Source: Heterotrichella gracilis
Lineage: Eukaryota; Sar; Xanthophyceae; Tribonematales; Xanthonemataceae
DNA length: 30,954 nt
Reading direction: 5' to 3'
NCBI GenBank assembly: GCA_032358255.1
Contig: JAULBX010028283.1
Location: 1 to 30,954 of the forward strand
Shown in pieces: positions 1 to 11,790 of this stretch. Made by a program: the position numbers and the translations under genes. Every line of letters begins with the position of its first letter. The stretch's first letter is position 1. The notes under the pieces were generated by a model that searched no databases, was not told where the DNA came from, and saw only the letters and a list, made by a program, of their open reading frames with translations.

Positions 1-119
1 ATATATAAAACAAACAAAAAATCAAATTGAGAACTATAAACTCACAAAACAAAATTATAAATAGTAAATAATGTATAAATAAATATGCGACCTGGTATGT
101 CCACCAACATACTGCACAC

Positions 120-3100
120 CTTGCACTTGAGGCAACCATGTTCCGCAACACAGGCCCCCTCACAATCTGCAGGGCACTCCACGCACACGTTGATGCTACC
201 TTGGTAGAATGGCTCCTGCACAGGCACAGGCAGCATTTAGCCTGTGACCCCACTAAGGGCCACCTTGGTTTGGGCAATCATTTCTCAGGTTTGAGCAACT
301 AAGCAATGTATATCAACTCCATATCATACTCGTTATGATAGCATTATGCCATGAGTAAGCATGCTCCGGCTGGCGCAGGATGCACGCCCTTAATTAAACA
401 GATGATCATCATGACCATCATGCTGATGTTGCTGTGGGTTATGGCTGCTATGGGATTGGCATTATGGTTCACAAGCTGAATTTCTTAGAATTTCCCAGGC
501 TGAGCCTGTGGCAGTGCCTAAAATGGTTTTATTCCATCATGATGTTGATAGGCTCAGCCTGCGACATGGCCTGATATATAATAAAAACAAAAACTGAGTC
601 AGTGCTCTACCAGTGCACATGCATGACACCACTGGCATAGGCTGCAACACACCTTCTTGGGGAAGTAGCCCGCCTTGCATGATGTGCAACCCTTGGCATC
701 TGACTTGGCGCAATTGAGGCTGGACACGGCAATGCACTTCCAGTTTGCATTATCTTCACTGCTGCGGCCGCCTTGGAAAATGTACCCCGACTTGCATTCT
801 GTGCACCCCTTGTAGTCCTCGCACTTCCCGCAATCGGAGGGGCAAGCTTGCAGATAGACTAAGTCAGTGAAGCTGGTGGCGTCTTTCATCTTGTAGTACC
901 CCTTGGGTGGCACTGATGTGCATCCAGCGGTGGCATTGCAGGAGGAGCAACTATCGCCAAACTGCGTGTGCGTACACACATCAAGAAATCATACCAAATA
1001 TGAACTGCCGCTGATGATGCATGAGCTGGTGATGTACTAACATAATAAAGCTTGGGAGTCTACGAGAAAGTACAAGATGATGCACATGGTAGGAGGTGTG
1101 TGAACCATCTTAACATCTGCATCGTGCTGGATATAACACACCTTCTGTTTGTGCACGACATCTAATGCACAGCACAGCTCAGGAATCAAGGGTTTAGGGT
1201 TTAGGGTTGGTTACAGGCAACACAGTATGTTCAGATGGACAGGACTCAACCGGAATGCCTTTACAGAATCTGAAGTAAAGAGCCCCACTCACCATTCCAT
1301 TGCAGGGGCTGCAGGACGACGGAGTATCACTGCCACTTTGCATGTAGTAGCCCTTGGGGCACGTGAGGCAGCCCTGGGAGTTGCATGTCGCACAGCCATT
1401 GCAGCTGATGCACATGGTCTGGGTGGTGGCCTGGTAGCTGATGCTGTAGTTTGTGGATGGGTAGTAGGTGGCCAACATGCCTCCCGCCTTGCATGCCGTG
1501 CAGCCAGTTTCTGGCTTGGCGGTTGCACACATGCTGTTGCCAAAGGGTACACACGTCTTGAGGCCAGCCAGCGAGGGGAAGGTCTGGCCAGTCTTGGAAG
1601 CAGTGGCTGAGAAAGAGTCCGCTGCAAGAGGGTAAATATTGAGTTAGCGCTGGATGGGCAGTGATTTTGAGTTGGGTACTGGCCGGCATTTCCAACCTCT
1701 GAGTAATTCCCTCGTGGCTATGTTGATGATGAAAACAATTCTACTCAACATTGTTGCCACTCTTGAGTATTCAATTCATGGAGTGACCATGGAGGTTGCC
1801 AAACCCTAACAATGATGACTCATGATAATCCAAAATGGATCTAATTTCTACCTTGTTCCTAGTGCAGCAACCCAATTTGATGCTATTTCATTCTCACCTG
1901 GACATGTGCTGGTGCAGCCTGTTTTCCCATTGCACTCCTTGCATCCCAGCACCTCCTGGCAGCTGTGGCACACCTTGGACCCTAGGGTAGTGTTGAGGTT
2001 GGGCAGCATCAGGAAGTTCTTGGGGCAGGAGGTGCAACCCTTTGTAGAATCGCACGCATTACACCTGTGCCAATCCCCACACACATGTTGGCAGGGTTTG
2101 GGCCGGGGAAAAATCACTAGGATGGAAGGAGCACTGTTCTCGTAACAATCTAGGAGAACATTTGGTACCATATGGATATCCATGTTGCAGCAATTGCACC
2201 AATATGGTCCAATGTACACGCTTTTAAACGGTTCTTAACTATCAATTAAGGACAGCAGCCATCGCAACAAAGCATGCATAAGGTTGCAACATTTGCCTTT
2301 GAGATCGCACACTGGAAGCCATACATTGGCTTGATGTACAATGTACATGCATGAGAGGTGCAGTGGCATGCAAAAGCACAATGTGTCACATGTGTCATGT
2401 CATGGCGTTGTGGCAGTCCCTAACTTGAAGGTTTCTGTTCCGAGGTGACTACCACACAACCTCGTCACAAAGCACTCGCCAACAAGGAGCAAGCACTGTT
2501 TCCAGCAACATTGTGCAATGAGCGGTTTTATCCGATCCCAGTATTGTTCAAAGTGCATGCGCGATGTATCATTAATTGCCACCTTACCTGCCATATTTTG
2601 CGCAGCTCCTGCACTGCGTGTTGGCCAGGTTTAGAGGCAGGCTGTACGCTGCCCCGGCTAGGGTCGTGGCAGTGGGCGCCAGCGGCTGGTACAACATGTA
2701 GCCCTGGCTGCATTGAGTGCATGATCCACTGGAGGCAAACGCCCTGCACAGTGGCAATTCACACTACAGTACGGGTATAGATAATGTGCAATGATATTAT
2801 ACATCATGTAAATTAACCAAATATTCTGCTATGCCCAGCTGTGTGTGTTCCTCAAGGGCGCACATTTGGGACAAAAGTCCACAAGCCATGCATTTTTACT
2901 GTAAATACTGCAAGTACCACCTTGCTAATCTTGCTATTGCGCTTGAAAGCGTGTAGTAAAATGGTCACACTCGATCGGTTGTAATATAGGTTTTAGGGGT
3001 TAGGATAGTTACTTGCAATTGGCTCTTGTCGAGGCGGGCGTGGCGTCACATGTCCGTGTAGAGATGGGCACCGTAGGGTCTGGACTGAACCCTAGGTTTA

Positions 3101-5091
3101 AGCCAGCAGCACAGGAGGTGCAGCCAAGTGTGTCTTTGCATGCGCTCGCACCGCAGCCCAGTTTGTTGCAGGGCAAGCAGGCAAACCCTGCACAAAGTGT
3201 CATGGTGGTGGGTGACCAATGGTTGCACATACTGTCAAGCACAAACCCCATGGCACAACCGTCAGTGACAATTATTGTATGGACAAATGTACAGTGGTCC
3301 CTGCTCTGCAGCCTATGTGAACACACTTCCAACAAGCTGAAGGAAGTCAGCAGCAGACCATGGTTGCAATGTATGTTTTGCTGCCCAATGAACGCCAAAA
3401 ATGCAACAATGGGCATGCCTTCAAGCAAGCCAGCATGTTACGGGGTTGCACTATATGTACTCCCTCAAGTGAGTGGCTTACAAAAGTCTGCCTATTGTCA
3501 AGTGCCAGTTGGCATCGGCTTATCCAGTACATTCCCCTCTGGTACCTGTTGAGTAGGCGGTGAAGTTGGTGTTTGGACCACCATACGCTGTTTGAAGCAC
3601 ATATGCGTTGTAGTAGTATGCCTCCAATACTCGGGATGTCCCTGCGACAAGGGGGGACACAGCGAGATTGCAAAACATTTTGAGTGTGACATATATACCG
3701 TACACCAAAAATCATAAACATTTTTAATGTTAATGCAAATCGATTGTGCGCACCTGCAGGGCAAGTGGCACAGCCCAAGAAGTCAGCCGCTGTGGCGCAT
3801 CCGAGGGCCTTAGGGCTCACACAGCGCTGCACCTGTGCATTGACTGGTCCGGCGCTGTGGTGGCCATAGCCAGTGGGGATAAGCTCCTGCATGAGGATGT
3901 CCCCACCTTTGCACCGGCTGCAGCCCAGGCCTGCACAAGCAAGGGCAGCGGGGATGTCAGAGCCCGGTCCCAATGCGGGGCTATCCCTGACCCCACATGG
4001 ATCAGCAGCCATGTCACATTGCATGACACTGAGGAAGTTTTACTGGAATGCTCTGTAAGACCTGCTGAAGCTGTATAGAAACAGGAAAAAATGAAAAAAA
4101 CTCCCGCAGTTGACAGACAGGCACAACACACACAATAGGGCATGTTCCAAGGCCTATACACAAGGCCTATCGCTACCGCGTCTGCACCAGGACTAGGCAA
4201 CACTTACCAACGCAAGCGCACTGACCGGCTCTATAAACACGGACAATGTGACCAAGTCACTTGAAGAACGACTGAAGTGTGAGCACTCGTTCATCCCACT
4301 GACTGCACCTGCCCGCAGTTGGCAGGGTTTTGGGTAGGGTTTTGAGTAGGGTTTATGGTACGCACCTGGCACGCAAGCCCCAGTGGCGCACCGCAGGTCC
4401 TTGTCGCAGCTGAAGCACTTGGACCACATTCCTCCATTGTCAAAAGTGGTGCCGATCAGTGTGTACCCAGACTTGCACCTGTGGTTGTGTGAGGTTCCAG
4501 AAAGAGCCATGGGACTGGGTACAAATGATACAACAAGAGCATCACAGTTGTACATCATGTTATCCTCTGGTTCATGTCTGTGCAGCCGCACTTGCTGCAA
4601 ACGACGTTGTAGCCCTGCATGCATTCCGCACAGCCTTCTCCTCCAGCCTTGCACGAGGTGGTGGCGACAAGCGCACGCCTCCCCGTGGCAATCTCAGTGT
4701 CCAGCTGTGCATGGCAGACCACCAGGAGCACCAGCAGGCCTGGGAACAGGTTCACCACGGGTCATATGGTGGCTTCGCAAGGCCTGCTCAACGTTCTTTA
4801 TCCAAGAAGAATTTTGGGTTTGTCAAGGGCAGGTCAGCGACACAACACAAGGAGCACGACACAGACCGTACTGCCACCGGTACCATCTGCATATGCATGC
4901 CACCATGCCGCGTCGAGTTAACCGTACCATCACACCACAGATAAAGGCTGCTTCACGAAGCCTTCACTAGGTCAAACCTTTAAAGTCCTAGGCCTAGTTT
5001 CAGTGGACCATCCGCAACTATATAGACTCACCCTCCTCCTAAAGCACTCACCTGCTCCTAGCTTAGGGTTATAGTGCCCGACAGTCATCAT
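120..5091 (-). CDS. Secreted cysteine-rich modular protein, copy A (3' end outside window)
   Basis: Eleven exons are visible: 5052-5091, 4592-4739, 4366-4478, 3754-3930, 3546-3641, 3013-3187, 2588-2743, 1898-2064, 1293-1621, 653-961 and 120-215. They total 1806 nt (602 codons), all phases close with GT-AG introns, and no stop is reached before the window edge. The N-terminus (MMTVGHYNPKLGAG joined to LLVLLVVCHAQ) is a signal peptide split by intron 1, so the product should be secreted or surface-exposed. The rest is built from repeated modules of the form CxxC..GCxxCKxGY, for example GCTSCPKNF, GCLTCPKGYY and GCTSCKAGYF. These resemble growth-factor-receptor/furin-like or Giardia VSP-like Cys-rich repeats. 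No enzyme domain or membrane segment is seen in the visible part. The start was chosen because both paralogues conserve this ATG and its phase-1 donor; the frame at 4758 has no ATG. Function is unknown; an extracellular matrix or surface role is inference. Confidence 0.8.
1190..1208 (+). repeat. Interstitial telomere-like repeat (TTTAGGG) in intron 9 of copy A
   Basis: About two and a half units of GGGTTTA are present. The equivalent intron of copy B (about 7990-8040) lacks the array, so it was gained or lost after the duplication. Confidence 0.8.
1330..1657. repeat. Near-identical tract shared with 8154-8481 (copy A side)
   Basis: This 328-bp segment covers most of exon 9 of copy A plus 36 bp of the adjacent intron. 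By eye it differs from 8154-8481 at one base (T versus C at 1373/8197). Identity stops abruptly on both sides: the flanking exon end and the intron diverge strongly. Other exons of the two copies differ at many more positions. Confidence 0.9.
4318..4358 (+). repeat. Degenerate telomere-like repeats beside the exon 3 donor of copy A
   Basis: Three imperfect units of TAGGGTTT(TG) lie in intron 3, a few bases inside the donor. A related, further degenerated block (TAGGGTTTGCAGTAGGG-like) is at 11073-11108 in the same intron of copy B, so this array predates the duplication. Confidence 0.65.
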
Positions 5092-5675
5092 GAATCTCCC
5101 CAAGCTTGCAGTTGCGTGTAAGTTTAAACAGTAACAACTTGACTGGAACATGCAAATATATATGCAGTGCAGAACGTCAGGTGGCAAGAAAGTGAAACCA
5201 CACTGAAGTCAGTGGCAGTACTGTTGCCAGCTTTACTAGTCTGCCAAGACTAGTCTTGGCAGACTAATCAAGCTGGCACTGCCAGTGGCAGACTAGTCGT
5301 GGCAAAAAATCAGTTTGCCAGTCGTCAAAGTACAACAACGTGGGATATGTTATAAATTGCTTGCTGGAACTCCAGTGGAAGCTATTTAAAACATGGCAAG
5401 CTCCAGACAAACACTTAATTACATAATGCATTATATATCATATGATGCCCAACCACTGAAGTGAACACCCCAAAAAATACAGTCCCGAGTGGGTATACCC
5501 TGGCCTGATATCCACAAAACATATATCTACCAAGCCTACAAATTGCCACAAAGTTCGTCACAACAGATGGGAGCCAGGCACGCCTAGACAAGGTTTGTGA
5601 CCTGGACTGCAATAGACTCTACTACAGATCAAGCAATTGTTGATAACCAGTGAAAATGCCAACGGATGCACCCGA
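5092..5675. other. Intergenic region between Cys-rich copies A and B
   Basis: This stretch should contain the promoter and 5' UTR of copy A and the 3' UTR of copy B. No coding exon is supported. Apart from the compound inverted repeat at 5211-5286 I see only AT-rich sequence, including TATATATG at 5157-5164, with no clear core promoter. The segment just upstream of the copy A start resembles the one upstream of copy B near 11791, which suggests the duplication included the promoter-proximal region. Confidence 0.6.
5211..5286. repeat. Perfect 30-bp palindrome within a larger compound inverted repeat
   Basis: Positions 5237-5266 form a perfect palindrome centred on CTAG (half site TAGTCTGCCAAGACT). 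It is nested inside GCCAGCTT at 5226-5233 and AAGCTGGC at 5270-5277, and then the near-complementary AGTGGCAGT at 5211-5219 and ACTGCCAGT at 5278-5286. The block lies between the 5' end of copy A and the 3' end of copy B. It could fold as a cruciform or RNA hairpin. Further GGCAGACTAGTCGTGGCA-like fragments follow to about 5305. Confidence 0.85.
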
Positions 5676-8153
5676 TTACGCTGCAACGCACATCATCAGA
5701 GTCTGGTCGGGGCTGTGAGGCCCACTGACAGCGAAGCGGTTGGATTGGAGGGGGAGTTGTTCAGCAGGCGCCAGCTTCTTTCCTGGAGGGCACGTTGTGC
5801 AGCCCTTGGTGGGGTGGCATGCCTGGCAGCCCAGGTACAGAGGGCAGCTGGCACACAGTATGACATCATCGCCATTGGAACTGCTGCCCAATGACCCAAA
5901 GAAGTTTGGTGAACAGCCGGTGCAGCCCTTGCCATCCACGCAATTTGCACAGCCGGTGGGGCAGGGGGCGCACCGTGTGGGTGTGTCTGAGGTCTTGTAG
6001 TACCCCTTGGGACAGGACTTGCAGCCCTGGACAAGCAAACAAGCACAAGTAAGACATCGGTTGGAAAATTTTGCGCAATGCACATTGTTGCAGTGCATGT
6101 TGTTGGGATTAAAGACATGGTCATTATATACATAAAATTTATTAAACAAAATAAAGTATGAAGGTGGATTTGCATAACGAATTTGTGAACCTTTGTTACA
6201 AGGTGTATAATTGGCAGGGCAAGCATGCCTTGACGGCATCGCAGTCGGTGCAGCCCATATCTAACACGGTGCATTTGCTGCAAGAGGGAGGATCAGATGT
6301 GCCCAAATCTGCGGGGGTGAACACGGTTCCCTCTGGGCACTTGCTGCAGCCCTTGCCGTCCACACACCCCAGCGCCGCACAGTCCGCTGCAGTTGTGGTT
6401 GGCGTAGCAGGAGAGGCATTGCAGGGCAGGCACAATGCTGAGCCAGGCCCCCCGTACCCTGCCCACCTGCAATTGAATTGTTGCAACATCCAGTAAGTGG
6501 TCATGCATTATGAGGTATCAAAAAGAAATTCATGACCACGGTGTATTGTTACAGGTGTGCGGCCTTGTTGAAATTTCCAATGGCACAGGAGATCAAAAAT
6601 ATCAGAGCACCTGAAATGGTGACATTCTAAAAACGCAAAAATTATCAGCCATGGCACTTGGACTGACATTGCTTGCAAAAGTTATGGGTTCAACTTGCAG
6701 CATTCTCAGAAAATGGCGATATGGTTGAAACTGGCAAAAAATGCAATAGACGCAAATAGGCGCAATTCAGCGGTGTTCAAAGCAACGACCACAGCTACAA
6801 GCGCACAGCAATGGCCATGGCAAATGGCTGTCTTGAAGTAATCTGCTGCACCCGCCTGTAGTATCCTGGCTTGCAGGAGGTGCAGCCGTCATCCTTGGTG
6901 CAGGTGGCACAGCCTTCTGGTAGCCGACAGGGAATGCACTCTCTTCACCTCCAAAATAGCTAGGGGTGTAGAGCTTGCATGAGGAACAGGTTGAATAGGT
7001 GCTTTTGTAAGCCTGTCCTGGGTTGGCGAAGGAGCCGGCCTGCAGTAGAACACATGTTCACACCGTGCCATTATAACATGGATCAAAATCAATTGATAAG
7101 TAGAAAAAGCAACACAAAACAACGAATTAATTACATGCAACCTGTTTAGCAATATACTGCACACCTTGCACTTGAGGCACCCTTGGTCTGCAACACAGGC
7201 ACCCTCACAACTTGCGGGACACTCCACGCACACATTTATGCTGCCTCGGTAGAAAGGTTCCTGCAGAGGCCCGATGAGTTAGTCTGTGAACCCTTCAATG
7301 TAAGCCTTTATCAGGACTTACAATATTGCATTGCCAGCACTCAATTGTAATAAACGTCAAGTATGTCAGTTTTTAAATTCTGACCATTGGTTTGCTCAAT
7401 CAATCAATATGCATGCGCATGGTCATTATCACAAATAATTAAAAAATGATGATTATATGTGGTTGATGATTATGATGAGTGCAATGCATGGCACACAGGT
7501 ACAGGCTATAACGCACCTTCATTAGGAAGTGACCCTTCTTGCATGATGTACACCCATTGGCATCTGACTTGGCGCAATTGAGACTTGACACGGCAATGCA
7601 CTTCCAGTTTGCCGGTGCATTATAATCACTCCCCGGTCCTGCTTGGTACAGGTACCCTGATCTGCAACCTGTGCACCCCTTGTAGTCCTCACACTTCCCG
7701 CAATTGGCAGGGCAAGCTTGCAGATAGTCAGTGAAGCTGGTGGTGTCTTTCATCTTGTAGTACCCCTTGGGTGGCACTGATGTGCATCCAGCAGTAGCAT
7801 TGCAGGAGGAGCAACCGGCACCAAACTGTGCGTACGTACATCAATGGGTAACCAAGATGAATTGTCACTGGCGATATACCTTACATAATGCGTGGGAGTG
7901 GTCAAGATTGTACGAGATGATATCACAAGGTGTGTTAATCATCTAAACATGTTTATTATTATGCAACATCATAAGCACAGGCTGTGCTGAGCACAGGCCA
8001 AGGGTCAGGTTGGTGACAGGCAATACAGCTTTTCAGGATGAACAGGATTCAGCGTAGTATTCAGTCAGAATGGTCTATATCCCCTCACAGATTCTGTGTT
8101 GAAAAACACCACTTACCGATCCACTGCAGGTGGTGCAGTATGGCTGAATCCCG

Positions 8154-8481
8154 CTGCCACTTTGCATGTAGTAGCCCTTGGGGCACGTGAGGCAGCCCCG
8201 GGAGTTGCATGTCGCACAGCCATTGCAGCTGATGCACATGGTCTGGGTGGTGGCCTGGTAGCTGATGCTGTAGTTTGTGGATGGGTAGTAGGTGGCCAAC
8301 ATGCCTCCCGCCTTGCATGCCGTGCAGCCAGTTTCTGGCTTGGCGGTTGCACACATGCTGTTGCCAAAGGGTACACACGTCTTGAGGCCAGCCAGCGAGG
8401 GGAAGGTCTGGCCAGTCTTGGAAGCAGTGGCTGAGAAAGAGTCCGCTGCAAGAGGGTAAATATTGAGTTAGCGCTGGATGG
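8154..8481. repeat. Near-identical tract shared with 1330-1657 (copy B side)
   Basis: This is the partner of the tract in copy A. It includes the exon 9 acceptor and the first 36 bp of the preceding intron. Such an island, with abrupt edges and intronic identity, is the usual mark of gene conversion between tandem paralogues. Confidence 0.9.
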
Positions 8482-11072
8482 ACAAAGAAGTCGAGTTGGG
8501 CATCAGCATGGCACTGCATTTTCCATGGCATGTTTCAAACTTCGAGTTGAAGTGGCATTTGTCTGCTACTCTAGGTGTAATATAATTGCTGCAATTCGAC
8601 ATGCAATGATGAGGAAGTTACTCACGACATTGCTGCCACTCTCAGTACTTCACTCATGCAGTGACCATGTTGCCAACCCCTAACAATGATGACTCATGAT
8701 CAATGCTCCAAAAAGGATCTAATTCCTCCCCATAGTGCACTAACAATACGCATTGCCATATCATCCTCACCTGGACATGTGCTGGTGCAGCCTGTTCTCC
8801 CATTGCACTCCTTGCATCCCAGCACCTCCTGGCAGCTGTGGCACACCTTGGACCCTAGGGTAGTGGTGAGGTCTGGCAGCAGCAAGAATTTATTGGGACA
8901 GGAGGTGCAACCCTTTGCAGAATCGCACCAATCGGCACGATTACACCTGTGGCAAACCAGCACCCTGATTAGCAGGGCACTAGGGGCTTGAAACGGGAGA
9001 AGCCAACATGGAGTTAACCCTGACCCAACACCCTAAGCCTTAAGAGATTGGGTAGGGAACACTTTGAGAGCACTAGGATACAGAGCACTGTTTGGGTATC
9101 GGTCTGCATGAACAATCTGTCTATAGCGCAGTCAGTTGTCTTCCCGGTCAAGAGCACGTGCCCTTGACTTTACAGTCCACAAAACTAGTGCAATTACTGT
9201 AATGGAAAAGCCCGATGCCACAGTGGGCTCAGTGTAAAGTGCTTGAAAGATGCACTGTGTGGGGAATGGGCATTGCGGAAGTCCCTAACATTTTCAAGAT
9301 CATCGTCTTGCCTTGGAACACAACATTGCAACCACTGATGACGCGTGACGCTACACACAGCACTCACCACCAAGTACTGTTTTCCAGCAACCCTCTGCAA
9401 TGCATGAATTCCTCACAATCAACCAACCCCTGTAGTTAGTTGGTCTTGGCACATGTGTGATGTATCGATTGCCACCTTACCCGCCATATTTTGCGCAGCT
9501 CCTGCACTGCGTGTTGGCCAGGTTAAGAGGCAGGCTGTAAGCTGCCCCGGCTAGGGTCGTGGCAGTGGGCGCCAGCGGCTGGTACAACATGTAGCCCTGG
9601 ATGAATTGAGTGCATGATCCACTGGAGGCAAACGTCCTGTGCGGTAGCATTTCACACTACAGTAACGGTATGATCCATTGTGCAATGCCATCAAACATTA
9701 CCCTACTTATCTACTGTCCCTGAAGGGCGCATGCGCACATTTGGCCCAAATCCGGGATGGAAGTCCACAAGCCATTTTGTTCTTTTCAATGGAAATATTG
9801 ATACTGCTGGACAACCACACCTTGTTAATCTTGCTTTTGTGCAGGGACGCATGTAGTAATATAGTCACACCCACTTGGCTGTGGTGTAGGGCTATGCACA
9901 TAGGATTTAGCCAAACCCTAGAGGGGGAGGGGGGATACTTACTTGCACTTGGCTCTTGCCAAGGCGGGCGTGGCAACACAGGTGCGGGTGGAGATGGGCA
10001 CCTTAGGTCTGGGCTGAATCCCAGAATCAAGCCAGCAGCATACGAGGTGCAGCCAACGGTATCCTTGCAGGCGCCCGCACTGCAGCCCAGTTTGTTGCAT
10101 GGCAAGCAGGAAAAACCTGTACATGCCTCGTGGTGAGTGGTGACCAATGGTTGCAACTAATGTCAGGCACAAACGCCGTGCCATACCATGATGAAAAGGA
10201 CAAATGTAAAGTTGAACTGCTTGGCAGCCTGTGTGAACACTACCAACACGCTGAAGGAAGCCAGCAGCAGACCATAAATGAAATTTATTTTTCTGGCCAA
10301 TCAATGGCAAAAGTAGTATAATATTGGTGGGCATGCTTTCAGGCAAGCAAGCAGATCAAGTGATCGAAATGCATGTTTTCTCCCACTTGTTGGCACAAAA
10401 TAAACTGGGCATGCGTAAGGTGCAATTGCCCTATCCAAACCATTACCCCAGAGGGCTCCGATACCTGTTGAGTAGGCGGTGAAGTTGCTGCTCGGCCCAC
10501 CATAGTCTGTTTTAAGCACATATCCGTTGTAGTAATATGCCTCCAATACTCGAGATGTGCCTGTGACAAAGGGGGGAATAATAGGGAGATTGCAAATATA
10601 TGTACAACAAAAGATGTTCTGAGAAAAGAGTGCTTGTGCGCACCTGCAGGGCAAGTGGCACAGCCCAAGAAGTCAGCCGCTGTCGCACATCCGAGGGCGT
10701 TGGGCTTCACACAGCGCTGCACCTGTGCATTGACTGGTCCGGCGCTGTGGTGGCCATAGCCAGTGGGGACGAGCTCCTGCATGAGGATGTCCCCACCTTT
10801 GCACCGGCTGCAGCCGAGGCCTGCACAGGCCAGAGCAGTAGGGATGTCATGATCTGGATCAGCAGCCATTTCACGTTTCAAGGCACTGAGAAAGTGTTGC
10901 TGGAATGCTTGTAAGACCTGCTGAAGTTCTATAGCTACCACGTGTGCACCTGGACAAGACATCACATCCCAAGGCAAGCGCACTGAGTGTTCTCAGAGCA
11001 TGGACGATGTGAACAACCACCTTTCAAATGCCTGAGGGGCGAGCACCCGTCCATACCGCTGACTGTGATTGA

Positions 11073-11108
11073 CCGTAGGGTTTGCAGTAGGGTTCTGAGT
11101 AGGGTTCA
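11073..11108 (+). repeat. Degenerate telomere-like repeats beside the exon 3 donor of copy B
   Basis: Three units of the form TAGGGTTYNNAG occur next to the donor of exon 3. It is homologous to 4318-4358 in copy A. Confidence 0.6.
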
Positions 11109-11790
11109 TGGTACGCACCTGGCATGCAAGCTCCAGTGGCGCAGCGCAGGTCTTTGCGGCAGCTGAAGCACTTGGACCACATTCCTCCAAAGTCAAAGGT
11201 GGTGCCGATCAGTGTGTACCCGACTTGCACCTGTGGGTTTGGAAGGTTGCAGAATCACACATGGGATTCAATACAACTGATCCAACAAGCTTAAGAACTC
11301 ATCAGAGCAGCCATACTTGCAGCAAATGTCGTTGTAGCCTTGCTTGCATTCTGCACAGCCTTCTCCTCCAGCCTTGCACGAGGTGGTAGCAGCCAGCACA
11401 CGCCTCCCCGTGGCAACCACAGTGTCCAGCTGAGCATGGCAGACCACCAGGAGCAGCAGCAGGCCTGGGCGCAGGTTCACCACGGTTCAGTATGGTGGCT
11501 ATTTATTAGGCTATTCTTAACAACCGGTTTATAAGAAGGAGTTGGATATGTCAGGGACAGGTCAGCTGCACTACACGAGAAGCACGACACAAACCGTGCG
11601 GCCACCATGCCCCCATGCCGCAACGAGGAAACAGCACACCAATGACTACATCACGGTGGTTTATTAGGTCCACCTCTAGCTTCAGTAGACCATCTAAAAC
11701 TATGTAGCTCATCCTTGTAAAACCAGGACGGAATGTAACGCTGCACGATCCAACGCACTCACCTGCTCCCAGCTTAGTTTTGACTGTCAT

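Larger units (their letters stand above)
5676..11790 (-). pseudogene. Secreted cysteine-rich modular protein, copy B, with frame-breaking indels
   Basis: This is the tandem paralogue of copy A. Exons are 11763-11790, 11317-11464, 11119-11230, 10644-10820, 10465-10560, 9943-10116, 9481-9636, 8771-8946, 8117-8445, 7517-7825, 7165-7260, 6852-7039, about 6235-6466, and 5676-6026 ending in TAA. Exons 2, 4, 5, 7, 9, 10 and 11 match A exactly in length; exon 8 is 9 nt longer. Exon 3 (112 versus 113 nt) and exon 6 (174 versus 175 nt) each lack one base. The first loss causes an early stop. In exon 12 the Cys-module frame (ECIPCRLPEGC) is shifted relative to the exon start. Two module cysteines are also replaced: CTQC to CTQF and GCTSC to GCTSY. 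The terminal exon carries GCKSCPKGYY and GCTTCPPGKK modules and no evident membrane anchor. It is probably a decaying copy; sequencing indels are the alternative. The donor of exon 13 is a weak call. Confidence 0.72.

Noticed and set aside
1149-1610. 153-codon plus-strand frame opposite Cys-rich exon 9 (and its twin at 8096-8434)
   Set aside because: It lies antisense to the well-supported exon 9 and is repeated only because that exon is duplicated. The product has no domain.
3347-4024. 225-codon minus-strand frame through copy A
   Set aside because: It reads through two introns between exons 4, 5 and 6. The matching frame in copy B is not conserved across the introns, while the exon blocks are.
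4555-4758. Start of the Cys-rich protein at 4758 (and 11483) as MVNL...
   Set aside because: The first codon is GTG, not ATG, with a stop just upstream in copy A. The segment before CCCAG is intron 1, and the conserved ATG is in a separate first exon.
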